A DNA stretch of 35,122 bases from Candidatus Galloscillospira excrementipullorum (GCA_018714125.1 DVNV01000062.1:1-35122), one strand, 5' to 3'; positions 1 through 8,907 are shown, numbered from the stretch's first letter. The notes: generated from the letters alone by a model not told the origin. Numbers and translations: made by a program.

Positions 1-19
1 CGCCCCGGCGCCAGAGGGG

Positions 20-46
20 GGCAGGCCCTTTGACAAAGGGCCTGCC
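20..46. repeat. Perfect 12-bp hairpin downstream of pckG
   Basis: Arms 20-31 and 35-46 are perfect reverse complements around a 3-nt GAC loop. The element lies 3' of pckG, which ends at 136 on the minus strand, so it may help end that transcript. No clear T-run follows on either strand, so a classical terminator is not proven. Confidence 0.6.
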
Positions 47-58
47 GGCATGCAGAAG

Positions 59-95
59 ACGGCGCCCGGCCCCCGGAAAGGGGGCCAGGCGCCGT
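59..95. repeat. Nested hairpin with GGAAA loop downstream of pckG
   Basis: Outer arms 59-66 and 88-95 (8 bp) enclose inner arms 68-74 and 80-86 (7 bp), separated by a single C/A mismatch, with loop GGAAA at 75-79. The near-continuous 16-bp stem lies about 40 nt after the pckG stop on the minus strand. It could be a transcript 3'-end stabiliser or terminator; no T-run is present. Confidence 0.6.
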
Positions 96-135
96 GCAGG
101 AAAAGCGTTTGAAGCAGGGGGATGCGGCAGAGGCG

Positions 136-1905
136 TCAGCCCTTCAGGCGGGCTTCGAGGCCGTCAAGCTGGGCACGCAGCGCGTCGGGCAGGCGGTCAA
201 ACTTGGAATAAAACTCGCGCAGGCCCTGAACCTCCTCAAGCCACAGGCCGTTGTCTACCGTCAGCAGCTCGTCGAGAGCGCCCGGCGCAAGGTCGAGGCC
301 CTGCACATTGATGTCCTCCTTGCGGGGCAGCAGGCCGATGGGGGATTTCACTGCGGGGACGGCGTCCTCGCAGCGCGCCAGAATCCACTCGAGCACTCTC
401 ATGTTGTCGCCAAATCCGGGCCACAGGAAGTTGCCGTCCTTGTCCTGACGGAACCAGTTGACGTGGAAAATCTTGGGCTTGTGCTCAAGTTTTTCTCCCA
501 TGTCAAGCCAGTGGGCAAAGTAATCCCCCATGTTGTAGCCGCAGAAGGGCAGCATGGCCATGGGGTCGCGGCGCACCACGCCGACCTTGCCCTGCGTGGC
601 GGCCGTCGTCTCACTCGAGAGGGCCGAGCCCACGAAGACGCCGTGCGTCCAGTCGAAGCTCTCAAACACCAGGGGCGCCGTGCGCGCGCGGCGGCCGCCG
701 AAGATGATGGCCGAGATGGGCACGCCGTTGGGGTCGTCGACCTTGTCGCTGATGCAGGGGCAGCCGGCAATGGGAGAGGTGAAGCGGCTGTTGGGCTGTG
801 CGCCCTTGGTGGTCGCGGTTTTGCCGTTCCAGGGATTGCCCAGCCAGTCCTCGCCGTATTCGGGCGGATTTTTGTCAAGGCCCTCCCACCAGACGGTGTT
901 GTCCTTGAGGTTGCGCACCACATTGGTAAAAATGGTGTTCTGACGGGTGGCCGCCAGGGCGTTGGGATTGGTCTTGGCGCCGGTGCCGGGCGCCACGCCG
1001 AAGAAGCCGTTTTCGGGGTTGGTGGCGTAGAGGCGGCCGTCCTTGCCGATGCGCAGCCAGGCGATATCGTCGCCCACGCACCACACCTTGTAGCCCTTGT
1101 TGCGGTAAATTTCCGGGGGAATGAGCATGGCAAGGTTGGTCTTTCCGCAGGCAGAGGGGAAGGCGGCGGCGATGTATTTGATTTCGCCCTTGGGGTTTTC
1201 CACCCCCACAATGAGCATGTGCTCGGCCATCCAGCCCTCGCGCCGGCCCAGCACCGAGGCAATGCGCAGCGCAAAGCACTTCTTGCCCTGCAGCGCGTTG
1301 CCGCCGTAGCCCGAGTTGATGCTCCAGATGGCATCCTCCTCGGGGAAGTGCAGGATGTAGCGGTCTTCGGGAGACAGCGTGCCCTTGGAGTGCAGGCAGC
1401 GCACAAAGTCGCCGTCGGGGCCCAGTTCGTCAAGCACGGCCTGGCCCGCACGGGTCATGATGCACATGGACAGCGCCACATAGATGGAGTCGGTCAGCTC
1501 CACGCCGATGCGGGAGAAGGGCGAGCCGATGGGCCCCATCGAATAGGGCACCACATACATGGTGCGCCCCTTCATGCAGCCCTTGTAGAGCGGCAGAACC
1601 CTGGCCTTGGCCTCCTCCGGGGTCATGTGGTTGTTGGTGGGGCCGGCTTCGGCGGGGTCGGTGGTGCAGATGAAGGTGCGGTCCTCCACACGGGCCACGT
1701 CGGTGGGGTGCGAGCGGTGGTAGTAGCAGCCGGGCAGAAGCTCGGGGTTCAGACGGTGCATTTCGCCGGTGGCAACTCCCTTGGTGCGCAGACGCTCCAG
1801 CTGTTCCTCGCTGGCGTCAATCCATTCCACCTCGTCGGGGGTCATCAGGGCGCGGCATTCTTCCACCCAGTCGAGCAGGGCGCGATTGTCGGGCAAATTC
1901 GCCAT
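136..1905 (-). CDS. pckG: Phosphoenolpyruvate carboxykinase (GTP)
   Basis: This encodes a 589-residue cytosolic enzyme interconverting oxaloacetate plus GTP with phosphoenolpyruvate, GDP and CO2, at the gluconeogenic/anaplerotic node. The length fits the GTP family and exceeds the roughly 530-540 residues of ATP-type enzymes. The family P-loop with its reactive cysteine is visible as FPSACGKTN, and the N-terminal half has the substrate-site stretch MYVVPYSMGPIGSP. The ATG at 1905 is chosen over a TTG one codon upstream because AGGAGG (1915-1920) lies 9 nt before it. It is the last gene of the minus-strand cluster, 87 bp after rsmA; a functional link to rsmA is not evident. An imperfect -10-like TAATAT in the gap hints at a separate promoter but has no convincing -35. 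Confidence 0.97.
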   Translation of the reverse strand: MANLPDNRALLDWVEECRALMTPDEVEWIDASEEQLERLRTKGVATGEMHRLNPELLPGCYYHRSHPTDVARVEDRTFICTTDPAEAGPTNNHMTPEEAKARVLPLYKGCMKGRTMYVVPYSMGPIGSPFSRIGVELTDSIYVALSMCIMTRAGQAVLDELGPDGDFVRCLHSKGTLSPEDRYILHFPEEDAIWSINSGYGGNALQGKKCFALRIASVLGRREGWMAEHMLIVGVENPKGEIKYIAAAFPSACGKTNLAMLIPPEIYRNKGYKVWCVGDDIAWLRIGKDGRLYATNPENGFFGVAPGTGAKTNPNALAATRQNTIFTNVVRNLKDNTVWWEGLDKNPPEYGEDWLGNPWNGKTATTKGAQPNSRFTSPIAGCPCISDKVDDPNGVPISAIIFGGRRARTAPLVFESFDWTHGVFVGSALSSETTAATQGKVGVVRRDPMAMLPFCGYNMGDYFAHWLDMGEKLEHKPKIFHVNWFRQDKDGNFLWPGFGDNMRVLEWILARCEDAVPAVKSPIGLLPRKEDINVQGLDLAPGALDELLTVDNGLWLEEVQGLREFYSKFDRLPDALRAQLDGLEARLKG

Positions 1906-1992
1906 CAATACTCTCCTCCTTGTTGTGTTGACAGGGAATATTACCGTTTGTTGAGAAGTGGGCTCTCAGCGCACGGTGCGGTTTGGGAATAT

Positions 1993-2925
1993 TTACAGGA
2001 CGGCTCCGCCGTCCGGGCAAGCATGGTTCAAAAGGAAATCGGTGAGGGCGGCAAACTGGGAAAGCGTCATACGCTCGGCGCGGATGTCGCGCGCAAGGTG
2101 CAGCGCGTCCAGAGCGTCGCCCAAAAGGGCTTTGGAGAAAGGCCCCTGGTTGCCGAGGGCGTTGACAAGGGTTTTGCGCCTTTGGCCAAAGCCCTGGCGG
2201 ATGAGGCGAAACATGGCGTCGGGGTTGGAGCACGAAACGGCCGGGCTGGTGCGCAGATCCATGCGCACTACGGCAGACTCCACCTTGGGGGCCGGCATGA
2301 AGCAGCCGGGCGGCACCCGAAAGAGGATGCGCGGCAGGCTGCGGTATTCCACGGCCAGGGAAATGGCGCCGCCTTCGGGGGAGCCCGACGGGGCGCACAG
2401 CCGCACCGCCACCTCGCGCTGCACCATGACCACGATGCGCCTGAGCTGCGGGGGCGCCTGCTCAAGCAGGCGCATGAGGATGGGGGTGGTGATGTAGTAG
2501 GGCAGGTTGGCCACGACGGCCACCGGCCGGTCGCCAAACTGCGAAGGCAGCCAGTCTGCAAGGTTCAAATCCATAAAGTCTGCATGCACCACATGGACGT
2601 TGTCAAAGGGCAGCGTCTGCTCCAGGATGGGCAGCAGCGCCGCGTCAATCTCCACCGCCGCCACCCGGCCGGCGTGCTGTGCCAGCTCATAAGTCAGGCA
2701 GCCGATGCCGGGGCCGATTTCAAGCACGCCCCACGAGGCGTCGATGTCGGCTTCCTGCACAATTTGCCAGGGGATGCGGGGATTGACGAGAAAATTTTGT
2801 CCGAGCCCCTTGTTGAAGGCAAACCCGAACTGTTTGCGCAGGGCGTTGATGGTCTCGCGTTCGCACAGGGGATTGACGATGCGCTGTTCGGGCGTGTCGC
2901 CGCCCGGAATGGGACTGTCGGCCAC
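1993..2925 (-). CDS. rsmA: 16S rRNA dimethyladenosine transferase (KsgA/RsmA)
   Basis: This 310-residue S-adenosylmethionine-dependent methyltransferase dimethylates two adjacent adenosines in the 3'-terminal hairpin of 16S rRNA during late 30S assembly. Visible motifs are the N-terminal GLGQNFLVNP (about 40-49), SAM motif I EIGPGIG (about 69-75) and the catalytic NLPYY (140-144). The open frame continues far upstream, but that part is low-complexity and lies in palindromic intergenic DNA. The GTG at 2925 is chosen because AGAAAGGAG (2936-2944) sits 10 nt before it and the N-terminus then matches the family length. The gene follows cinA after 275 bp on the same strand. That gap holds a large cloverleaf-like palindrome that could affect read-through from cinA. 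Confidence 0.95.
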   Translation of the reverse strand: MADSPIPGGDTPEQRIVNPLCERETINALRKQFGFAFNKGLGQNFLVNPRIPWQIVQEADIDASWGVLEIGPGIGCLTYELAQHAGRVAAVEIDAALLPILEQTLPFDNVHVVHADFMDLNLADWLPSQFGDRPVAVVANLPYYITTPILMRLLEQAPPQLRRIVVMVQREVAVRLCAPSGSPEGGAISLAVEYRSLPRILFRVPPGCFMPAPKVESAVVRMDLRTSPAVSCSNPDAMFRLIRQGFGQRRKTLVNALGNQGPFSKALLGDALDALHLARDIRAERMTLSQFAALTDFLLNHACPDGGAVL

Positions 2926-3025
2926 GGAAAGGGGGCTCCTTTCTGTCAAAGATGGCTGGGGGCGCGGCGTCTCCCGAAAAGGGGCCGCTCCAGCAGGGGC
3001 TGCAAAAGGGCAGGACGCACCGAAG

Positions 3026-3179
3026 GGCCGCAGGGCAGCCGGCCGTCCGGCGGGGTCTTTGGCCCGCCGGACGGCCTCCCCGCGCGGGGGAAGGGGGGTT
3101 TCTTTGGGCAAGGGTGCCTGCCTCCCCCCCCCGCGCGGCATTGCGGGCAGAAACTGCCCGCAAGGGCTGCCCTGCGGCC
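3026..3179. repeat. Four-stem cloverleaf-like palindromic element
   Basis: A 154-nt element in the cinA-rsmA gap. An outer perfect 15-bp stem (3026-3040 with 3165-3179) encloses three further perfect stems: 14 bp (3041-3054 with 3063-3076), 11 bp (3080-3090 with 3128-3138) and 10 bp (3141-3150 with 3154-3163). It folds equally well on either strand. It is not a tRNA, lacking anticodon-arm and T-loop sequence features. No long T-run follows, so it is not an ordinary intrinsic terminator. Confidence 0.7.
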
Positions 3180-3200
3180 GGCGCGGTGCAGGCGCCGGGG

Positions 3201-4457
3201 TCAGCGGTCGCGCTTGATTTCGAGCAGGTACAGGCGCAGCGCGTCAAGTGCCTTGACGGTTGCAAGATTGCGGTTGTAGGCGCGGTCTCTCGAGCGCAGC
3301 ATGTCGACCTTGGCCGAGCGCACGCCGAGCGGGCCGGCAAGGCCGACGAAGACGGTGCCGACCTCGCCCTCGGGCGTATCGTCGGGCCCGGCCACGCCGG
3401 TGATGGATACCGCCACCGAAGCGCCCGAGAGGGCCAGCGCCCCCTGCGCCATTTCGGCGGCCGTTTCCAGCGAGACGGCGGTGTGCTCGTCGAGCGTTTT
3501 GACGGCCACGCCGGCCAGCTTGTGCTTGATGCGGTTGGAGTAGGTCACAAGGCCGCACTCAAAGACGTCGGAGGCGCCGGGGATGTTGGTGATACGGCCG
3601 GCAATCAGGCCGCCCGTCATGCTCTCGCAGGTGCACACCTTCATGCCCAGCTCATGCAGCAGCTCCACCACCACCTGCTCCATGCAGTCCTGGTCCACGG
3701 CGTAGAGGTCGTCGCCGCACTCGTCGGCAATGGCCTGCACCACCGGGATGGTCATGGCATAGGCCTCTTCCCTGGTCTTGGCCTTGGCCGTGACGCGCAG
3801 CATGGTCTCGCCGCCGCCGGCATAGGGGGCCACAGTGGGGTTGGTGGAGTTTTTGAGCAAGTCGTACAGGCGGTCTTCCAGCGCAGATTCGCCGATGTTG
3901 ACCACCCGGCAGTAGCGCGACACCAGCACCTCGTCCTGCTTGGCGGCCAGCATGGGCGCGACATACTTGTTCCAGATGTTTTTCATTTCGCGGGGCGGGC
4001 CGGGCAGCATGATAACGGTGTGGCCATCCTTTTCGATGGCGCAGGAGGGCGCCGTCCCCCAGTCGTTGGGGATGATGGTGCAGCCCTTGGGGAACCAGGC
4101 CTGCTGCTCGTTGTTTTTGGTCATGACCTTTCCCCGGCTCTCCCAGCGTGCCCGCAGGTCGGCCAGGATGTCTTCGTGCAGCTCCATTTCAAGTCCCAGC
4201 GCGCGGGCGACGGTCTGCTTGGTCAAATCGTCGTAGGTGGGCCCGAGGCCCCCCGTGGTAATCAGCAGGTCGCAGCGCGAGAGGGCGGTGTCCACCGCCT
4301 GCGCCAGACGCTCGGGGTTGTCGCCCACCACGGTGTGGTGGAAGACGTTGAAGCCCAGCAGGGACAGCTCCTGGGAGAGGAAGGTGGCGTTGGTGTTAGT
4401 GATGTTGCCCAGCAGGATTTCGGTTCCCACACACAGGATTTCGGCGGTTTTGCTCAT
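3201..4457 (-). CDS. cinA: CinA family protein (competence/damage-inducible; NMN amidohydrolase type)
   Basis: This full-length two-domain CinA has 418 residues. The N-terminal MoCF/molybdopterin-binding-like domain (about 4-170) carries GTEILLGN and TTGGLGPTYDD; family members can hydrolyse ADP-ribose. The C-terminal PncC-like domain (about 255-415) carries CESMTGGLIAGRIT and SITGVAGPD; it deamidates nicotinamide mononucleotide in NAD recycling. In Bacillus and Streptococcus cinA is tied to recA and competence; here it is downstream of thiI by 77 bp and no recA is present. The ATG at 4457 is preceded by AGAAAGGAAG. It is probably cotranscribed with the desulfurase-thiI pair, as no separate promoter is obvious. 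Confidence 0.95.
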   Translation of the reverse strand: MSKTAEILCVGTEILLGNITNTNATFLSQELSLLGFNVFHHTVVGDNPERLAQAVDTALSRCDLLITTGGLGPTYDDLTKQTVARALGLEMELHEDILADLRARWESRGKVMTKNNEQQAWFPKGCTIIPNDWGTAPSCAIEKDGHTVIMLPGPPREMKNIWNKYVAPMLAAKQDEVLVSRYCRVVNIGESALEDRLYDLLKNSTNPTVAPYAGGGETMLRVTAKAKTREEAYAMTIPVVQAIADECGDDLYAVDQDCMEQVVVELLHELGMKVCTCESMTGGLIAGRITNIPGASDVFECGLVTYSNRIKHKLAGVAVKTLDEHTAVSLETAAEMAQGALALSGASVAVSITGVAGPDDTPEGEVGTVFVGLAGPLGVRSAKVDMLRSRDRAYNRNLATVKALDALRLYLLEIKRDR

Positions 4458-4534
4458 GGAGAAAAGACTTCCTTTCTACAAAAACATTCGGCAAAAAAGA
4501 GCGGAGAAAAGGGAAAGCGCAGGGGAAAGAAGGG

Positions 4535-5752
4535 TCAGTCGCGGCCGTAGCGCAGCAGGGTGAGCTGCGTGCCCTCCACGGCCTCGCGCACAAGCCCTTC
4601 CACGTCGAGCTTTGCCTCTTCGCGCTCGAGCTCCGGCAGCTTGGGCTTTGTTTTGGGGTGCTTGGGGGAAAAGAGAGCGCAGCAGTCCTCATAGGGCTCG
4701 ATGGAGGTTTCAAAGGTGCCGATTTTGCGCGAGATGGCCACGATGTCCTCTTTGTCCATGCCGATGAGCGGACGCAGGATGGGCAGTCTTTGAGCCACGC
4801 AGTTGGTGGCGAGCAGGCCCTCAAGGGTCTGGGAGGCCACCTGGCCGAGGCTCTCCCCCGTAATCAGGCAGCCGCTCTCGCGCGAGAGGGCGATGGCCTC
4901 GGTGATGCGCACCATGAAGCGGCGGGTTAAAATGGTAAAGTATTCGGGGGAGCAGGTGTCGCGCAGCACCTCCTGCACATGGGTGAAGGGCACCACGAAG
5001 AAGTCCACATCGCCGGCGTAGCGGCCCACGAGACGGGCCAGCTCCTCCACCTTCTGGCGCGCACGCTCGCCCGTGTAGGGGAAGCTGTGGAAATGCACCG
5101 CGTCAACGCGCAGGCCGCGCCGGGCCATGAGGTAGCCCGCAACAGGCGAGTCGATGCCGCCCGACAGCATGAGGGTGCCCCTTCCACTGGAGGAGACGGG
5201 AAGGCCGCCTGCGGCAGGGTCCGCGTCGCCGTGGACAAAGGCAAGATGGTCGCGCACCTCCACATGGACGGTGAAGTCGGGGTTGTGGACGTCGACCTTC
5301 AGATGGGGAAATCGGGAGAGCACAAAGGCGCCGACCTCGGCTGAAATCTGCGGGGAGGGGTAGGGAAAGCTCTTGTCGGCGCGCTTGGACTCCACCTTGA
5401 AGGTGCGCGCGCGGGAGAGCGGCTCCCTGAGGTACTCCGCCGCCAGCTCACAGATGAGGGGCAGCTCCTTGGGACAGCCGCGCGCGCGCACGGCCGAGAC
5501 AAAGCCGAACACGCGCAGGCACTCGTCATAGGCCCGGTCCATCAGGGAGGGGGCGCCCAAGAGCAGAGCCTCGGGCGGGTCCTGCTCAAGGCAGGAGACC
5601 GTGACGGTCGACTGCAGAATCTGGCAGGAGAAGCTGCCCACCCGGCGCAGGCGATGGCGCAGGTTGGACAGCAGGATGCTTTCAAAGCGGCGGCGGTTGA
5701 GTCCCTTGAGGGAAATTTCCCCGCACTTGAGTAAAATCAGTTCGTCATTCAC
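4535..5752 (-). CDS. thiI: tRNA 4-thiouridine synthase ThiI
   Basis: This 405-residue enzyme adenylates U8 of tRNA and transfers sulfur to make s4U; in many species it also delivers sulfur to the thiamin thiazole. A ferredoxin-like/THUMP region covers about 1-170. The PP-loop ATPase motif SGGIDSP is at 197-203. The protein ends without the C-terminal rhodanese domain of Enterobacteria, as is usual in Firmicutes. The frame is open further upstream inside the desulfurase gene, but that part is a shadow. GTG 5752 is chosen because it gives the conserved start ELILLKCGEISLKG and has AGAGAGGA upstream, inside the end of the preceding gene. With only 5 bp between them, the two genes are probably translationally coupled, and the desulfurase is the likely sulfur donor. 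Confidence 0.95.
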   Translation of the reverse strand: MNDELILLKCGEISLKGLNRRRFESILLSNLRHRLRRVGSFSCQILQSTVTVSCLEQDPPEALLLGAPSLMDRAYDECLRVFGFVSAVRARGCPKELPLICELAAEYLREPLSRARTFKVESKRADKSFPYPSPQISAEVGAFVLSRFPHLKVDVHNPDFTVHVEVRDHLAFVHGDADPAAGGLPVSSSGRGTLMLSGGIDSPVAGYLMARRGLRVDAVHFHSFPYTGERARQKVEELARLVGRYAGDVDFFVVPFTHVQEVLRDTCSPEYFTILTRRFMVRITEAIALSRESGCLITGESLGQVASQTLEGLLATNCVAQRLPILRPLIGMDKEDIVAISRKIGTFETSIEPYEDCCALFSPKHPKTKPKLPELEREEAKLDVEGLVREAVEGTQLTLLRYGRD

Positions 5753-5757
5753 GAAAG

Positions 5758-6879
5758 TCAGACGTCCTCTCTGGCTAATGTTGTTTGACAGGCGGCAATT
5801 CCCTCCAGCAGCGCCTGCACGTCCTGCATGGTGTTGTCGGGGCCAAAGGAGACGCGCAGCGCCCCGCGCAGCAGAGGCTCGGGCAGGCCCATGGCGGTCA
5901 AAACATGGCTTGCACCCTTCTTGTGGGAGGAGCAGGCCGAGCCTGACGAGAGGTAGACGCCTCTTTCGCTGAGCAGATGCAGCATGGGCTCGGCGCGCAG
6001 GCCGGGAACCGAAAAGTTGAGGATGGAAGGGCAGACGACGGGCGGCTGGTTGATGACGCAGCCAAGCTCCAGCAGCCCTTTGACGGCGGCCTCGCGCAGC
6101 GCGGGGATGCCGGCGGCGGCATAGCGCGCCGCATATTCTCCGGCCGCCGCACCGAAGGCGGCAATGGCCGGCATGGGCTCGGTGCCCGAGCGCAGGCCAT
6201 GCTCCTGCCCGCCGCCGTAAATAACGGGGGAGGGGGAGAGTCCCTTGGCCAGCCACAGCGCCCCCACGCCCTTGACGCCGCCGATTTTGTGGGCCGAGAC
6301 GGCCAGCGAGTGGCACAGCAGGCCCTCGGGCGCAAAGGGGAGCTTTCCAAAGGCCTGCACCGCGTCGACATGGAAGCGGGCCCTTGTCTTTTGAACCAGG
6401 GCGCCCACCTCCCGCACGGGGAAGATGGCTCCCGTTTCGTTGTTGACCAGCATCATGGCAACAAGCGCCGTGTCATTGTCGATGAGGGCGGCGGCCTCGT
6501 CAAGCGAGGGGGCGCCGCCGGCGGTGGACAGCAGGTGCAGGGTAAAGCCGCCGCGCTGCGCCACGGCGCGCAGCGTTTCGAGCACGGCGGGGTGCTCGGC
6601 GTCGGTCGTGATCAGCTTGCTGCCTCGGCGCCTGTCGGCAAGGCCGAAGAGGGCCAGGTTGGAGGCTTCTGTCCCACTGCCGGTGAAGACGATGCGCTCC
6701 GGCTGCGTACCCAGCGCCTTGGCCACGCTGCGGCGGGCTTCGCGCAGTTCGCGCTCGGCCTCAAACCCCAGCGCATGCAGCGAGGAGGGGTTGCCGTAGC
6801 AAACGGTGGCCGACCGCATGAGGGCCGCCACGGCCGCCTCGCTCGGACGGGTGGTGGCGGCGTTGTCAAGATAGTGCAT
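5758..6879 (-). CDS. Cysteine desulfurase (NifS/IscS-like, ThiI partner)
   Basis: This 373-residue PLP enzyme of class-V aminotransferase fold removes sulfur from L-cysteine as an enzyme persulfide. The PLP lysine is K198 in VSAHKIGG, and the persulfide cysteine is C316 in SSGSACSSH. The start YLDNAATT and substrate region RSGTEP are also typical. It lies first in the minus-strand cluster and directly before thiI, the arrangement of Bacillus nifZ-thiI, so its main job is probably tRNA thiolation. A role in Fe-S assembly cannot be excluded because no iscU or sufU is in view. The ATG at 6879 has AAGGAGGG about 9 nt upstream. Transcription probably starts from the promoter at 6972-7000. Confidence 0.95.
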   Translation of the reverse strand: MHYLDNAATTRPSEAAVAALMRSATVCYGNPSSLHALGFEAERELREARRSVAKALGTQPERIVFTGSGTEASNLALFGLADRRRGSKLITTDAEHPAVLETLRAVAQRGGFTLHLLSTAGGAPSLDEAAALIDNDTALVAMMLVNNETGAIFPVREVGALVQKTRARFHVDAVQAFGKLPFAPEGLLCHSLAVSAHKIGGVKGVGALWLAKGLSPSPVIYGGGQEHGLRSGTEPMPAIAAFGAAAGEYAARYAAAGIPALREAAVKGLLELGCVINQPPVVCPSILNFSVPGLRAEPMLHLLSERGVYLSSGSACSSHKKGASHVLTAMGLPEPLLRGALRVSFGPDNTMQDVQALLEGIAACQTTLAREDV

Positions 6880-6971
6880 GTGAGGCGCCCTCCTTTGCGC
6901 GCGGCCCCGAATGGACGCAGGGGACGCGCAAGGCGTCCGGTGCGGGCGTTTGTGAAGCCTGTTATGCCGTT

Positions 6972-7000
6972 ATTATACCCTGTTTGGCAGAGCTTTGCAA
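6972..7000 (-). promoter_or_regulatory. Sigma-A promoter for the desulfurase-thiI cluster
   Basis: Reading the minus strand, TTGCAA (6995-7000) is followed after 17 nt by a perfect TATAAT (6972-6977). The distance to the desulfurase start codon is about 92 nt. The -35 matches 4 of 6 consensus bases. Confidence 0.7.
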
Positions 7001-7125
7001 GGCTTGGCGCCACCCGCCTGCGGGCAAAAGAGCGGCATCGGCGCGGGAAAAAGGGAAAAGGCCCGCCGATGCCCTGCGGATGCAGAGGGCGGGGTGCGCG
7101 AGCAGAGGTTCTGGATTTTGGGGAA

Positions 7126-7155
7126 TTGACATTGTGCAGGGAATCAACCTATAAT
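7126..7155 (+). promoter_or_regulatory. Sigma-A promoter for comM
   Basis: Consensus TTGACA (7126-7131), an 18-nt spacer, then consensus TATAAT (7150-7155). Both hexamers are perfect. It points to comM, about 190 nt downstream. Confidence 0.85.
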
Positions 7156-7351
7156 AATAGCAACTGGATTTGCGGGATAAAGGGGAGGTTTTCCCAATCG
7201 AAAAATCGAAGGGGCCGACAGCTGCCGCAGGGAGCGTTTCCCGTGCGGCTGCCGCGTCTTGCGCAAGGCGCGGCGGCCGGGCCCCCAAAAAAGAGAGCAT
7301 TTGCAAAGCGGACGCACATGGAAGACAACCGCAACGTCAGGAGGGGATGTC

Positions 7352-8875
7352 ATGCTCGCAACAGTCACCAGCCTGGGCCTGCAGGGACTCTACTGTTACC
7401 GCGTCACGGTGGAGGCCGACCTTGTGGAGGACGGGCATGGATTTGAAATTGTAGGATTGCCGGGTGCGGCGGTCAAGGAGAGCAGGGAGCGCGTGCGCGC
7501 CAGCCTGCGAAACGGAGACCTGAGCTATCCCGACGGCCGCATCACGGTCAATCTGGCTCCCGCAGACACCGCCAAGGATTCTCCCATTTACGATTTGCCG
7601 GTGCTGCTGGCACTGCTGCGCGCAGGAAACCTGCTTCCCGAGCAGCCTCAGGAATATGCCTTTATCGGCGAGCTGTCCATGTCGGGCGAGCTGCGCCCTG
7701 CAAAAGGGGTGCTGCCCATGGCAAGGGCCTGCGCGGGGCTGGGCATTTCGCGGCTGTATGTGCCGCAGGTCAACGCGGCGGAGGCGGCGCTGGCGGGCGA
7801 TGTGGAGGTGGTGGGCGTCTCCAACGTGCAGGAGCTGCTGGAGCTGCTCAACGGGCATCGGCCCACCGTGCCCCTTCAGGGGGAGTGGGCGCCGTTTGAG
7901 CCCGACATGGAGGGCCTGCCGGACTTTTCGGAGGTGCGCGGGCAGGAGCAGGCAAAGCGTGCGCTGGAAATTGCGGCGGCCGGAGGGCACAACGTGATTA
8001 TGGTGGGGCCGCCCGGCGCGGGCAAGTCCATGCTGGCAAAGCGGCTGCCCTCCATCTTGCCTCCCATGACCCGGGAGGAGACGCTGGAGGCCAGCGAGCT
8101 GCACTCGGTGGCGGGCCTTTTGACCGACGGCAAGCTGCTGACGTCGAGGCCCTTCCGTGCGCCCCACCACACCATCTCCAACGTGGGGCTGGCGGGCGGC
8201 GGCACGCGGGCACGGCCGGGGGAGCTGTCGCTGGCGCACTGCGGCGTGCTCTTTCTCGACGAGCTGCCCGAGTTTTCACGCTCGGCCCTCGAGGTGCTGC
8301 GCCAGCCCCTTGAGGACGGGGTCATCACCATTTCCCGCGCGTCGGGAAGCGTGACCTATCCCAGCCGGTGCATGATGGTGGCGGCGCTCAACCCCTGTCC
8401 CTGCGGACAGTTTGGCGTGGAGGGCGGCAGGTGCTTTTGCAGCCAGGCCGACATCGCGCGCTACCTGCGCCGCATTTCAGGGCCCCTGCTCGACCGCATC
8501 GACCTGCAGGTGGAGGTGGCGCCTCTGAGCTTTGACGAGATTTCCACGCCGCCCGCCGAGTCCTCTGCCGCAATCCGCGAGCGGGTGTGTGCGGCCAGGG
8601 AGCGGCAGGTGGAGCGCTTCCGGGGAACCGGCATCGCCTCCAACAGCGCCATGGGACATCGCCAGGTGGCGGAATACTGCGTCTTATCGCCCGAGGCCAA
8701 GGAGTTTTTGGGCGGAGCCTACTCCGCCATGCGCCTGTCCGCGCGCAGCTACGACAGGCTGTGCAAGGTGGCGCGTACCATCGCCGACCTGGCGGGGGCA
8801 GACGTCATTGCGCCGGAGCACCTGGCCGAGGCCGTGCAGTACCGTGCGCTGGACAGAAAATACTGGAAACGATAA
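7352..8875 (+). CDS. comM: ComM/YifB family Mg-chelatase-like AAA+ ATPase
   Basis: This 507-residue AAA+ protein belongs to the family whose proteobacterial member ComM is a DNA helicase promoting branch migration during natural transformation. The N-terminal ChlI-type domain (about 1-165) contains FEIVGLPGAAVKESRERV. Walker A GPPGAGKS is at about 219-226 and Walker B VLFLDELPEF at about 299-308. A cysteine cluster NPCPCGQFG...CFC starts near 347, and the C-terminal Mg-chelatase helical domain follows. ATG 7352 is selected because AGGAGGGG (7339-7346) lies just upstream; the longer frame to 7259 is leader. The nearby cinA is also competence-associated in other Firmicutes, but on the opposite strand and without shared control visible. 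Confidence 0.95.
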   Translation: MLATVTSLGLQGLYCYRVTVEADLVEDGHGFEIVGLPGAAVKESRERVRASLRNGDLSYPDGRITVNLAPADTAKDSPIYDLPVLLALLRAGNLLPEQPQEYAFIGELSMSGELRPAKGVLPMARACAGLGISRLYVPQVNAAEAALAGDVEVVGVSNVQELLELLNGHRPTVPLQGEWAPFEPDMEGLPDFSEVRGQEQAKRALEIAAAGGHNVIMVGPPGAGKSMLAKRLPSILPPMTREETLEASELHSVAGLLTDGKLLTSRPFRAPHHTISNVGLAGGGTRARPGELSLAHCGVLFLDELPEFSRSALEVLRQPLEDGVITISRASGSVTYPSRCMMVAALNPCPCGQFGVEGGRCFCSQADIARYLRRISGPLLDRIDLQVEVAPLSFDEISTPPAESSAAIRERVCAARERQVERFRGTGIASNSAMGHRQVAEYCVLSPEAKEFLGGAYSAMRLSARSYDRLCKVARTIADLAGADVIAPEHLAEAVQYRALDRKYWKR

Positions 8876-8907
8876 CGACCCGCAGACAAAGGGGGCACGC
8901 AACAAGG

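Larger units (their letters stand above)
6880..7351. other. Divergent promoter region between desulfurase and comM
   Basis: A 472-bp gap without a convincing gene. It holds two back-to-back sigma-A promoters (6972-7000 minus, 7126-7155 plus). It then carries an unusually long comM leader of about 190 nt with several short GC-rich stems, for example GCCGCA paired with TGCGGC around 7223-7248 and a stem around CTTGCGCAAG at 7258-7267. I recognised no known riboswitch. Confidence 0.6.

Noticed and set aside
1928-1952. Plus-strand TTGACA at 1928 as a promoter
   Set aside because: No -10 hexamer at 16-18 nt and no plus-strand gene downstream.
3026-3179. Cloverleaf as a tRNA or tmRNA
   Set aside because: No CCA-adjacent acceptor, no T-loop TTC motif and far too long; stems are all G+C palindromes.
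94-3279. 1,061-residue open frame on the plus strand across pckG and rsmA
   Set aside because: Antisense shadow of two clearly identified genes; composition is the Gly/Ala/His/Arg pattern typical of complementary frames in GC-rich DNA.
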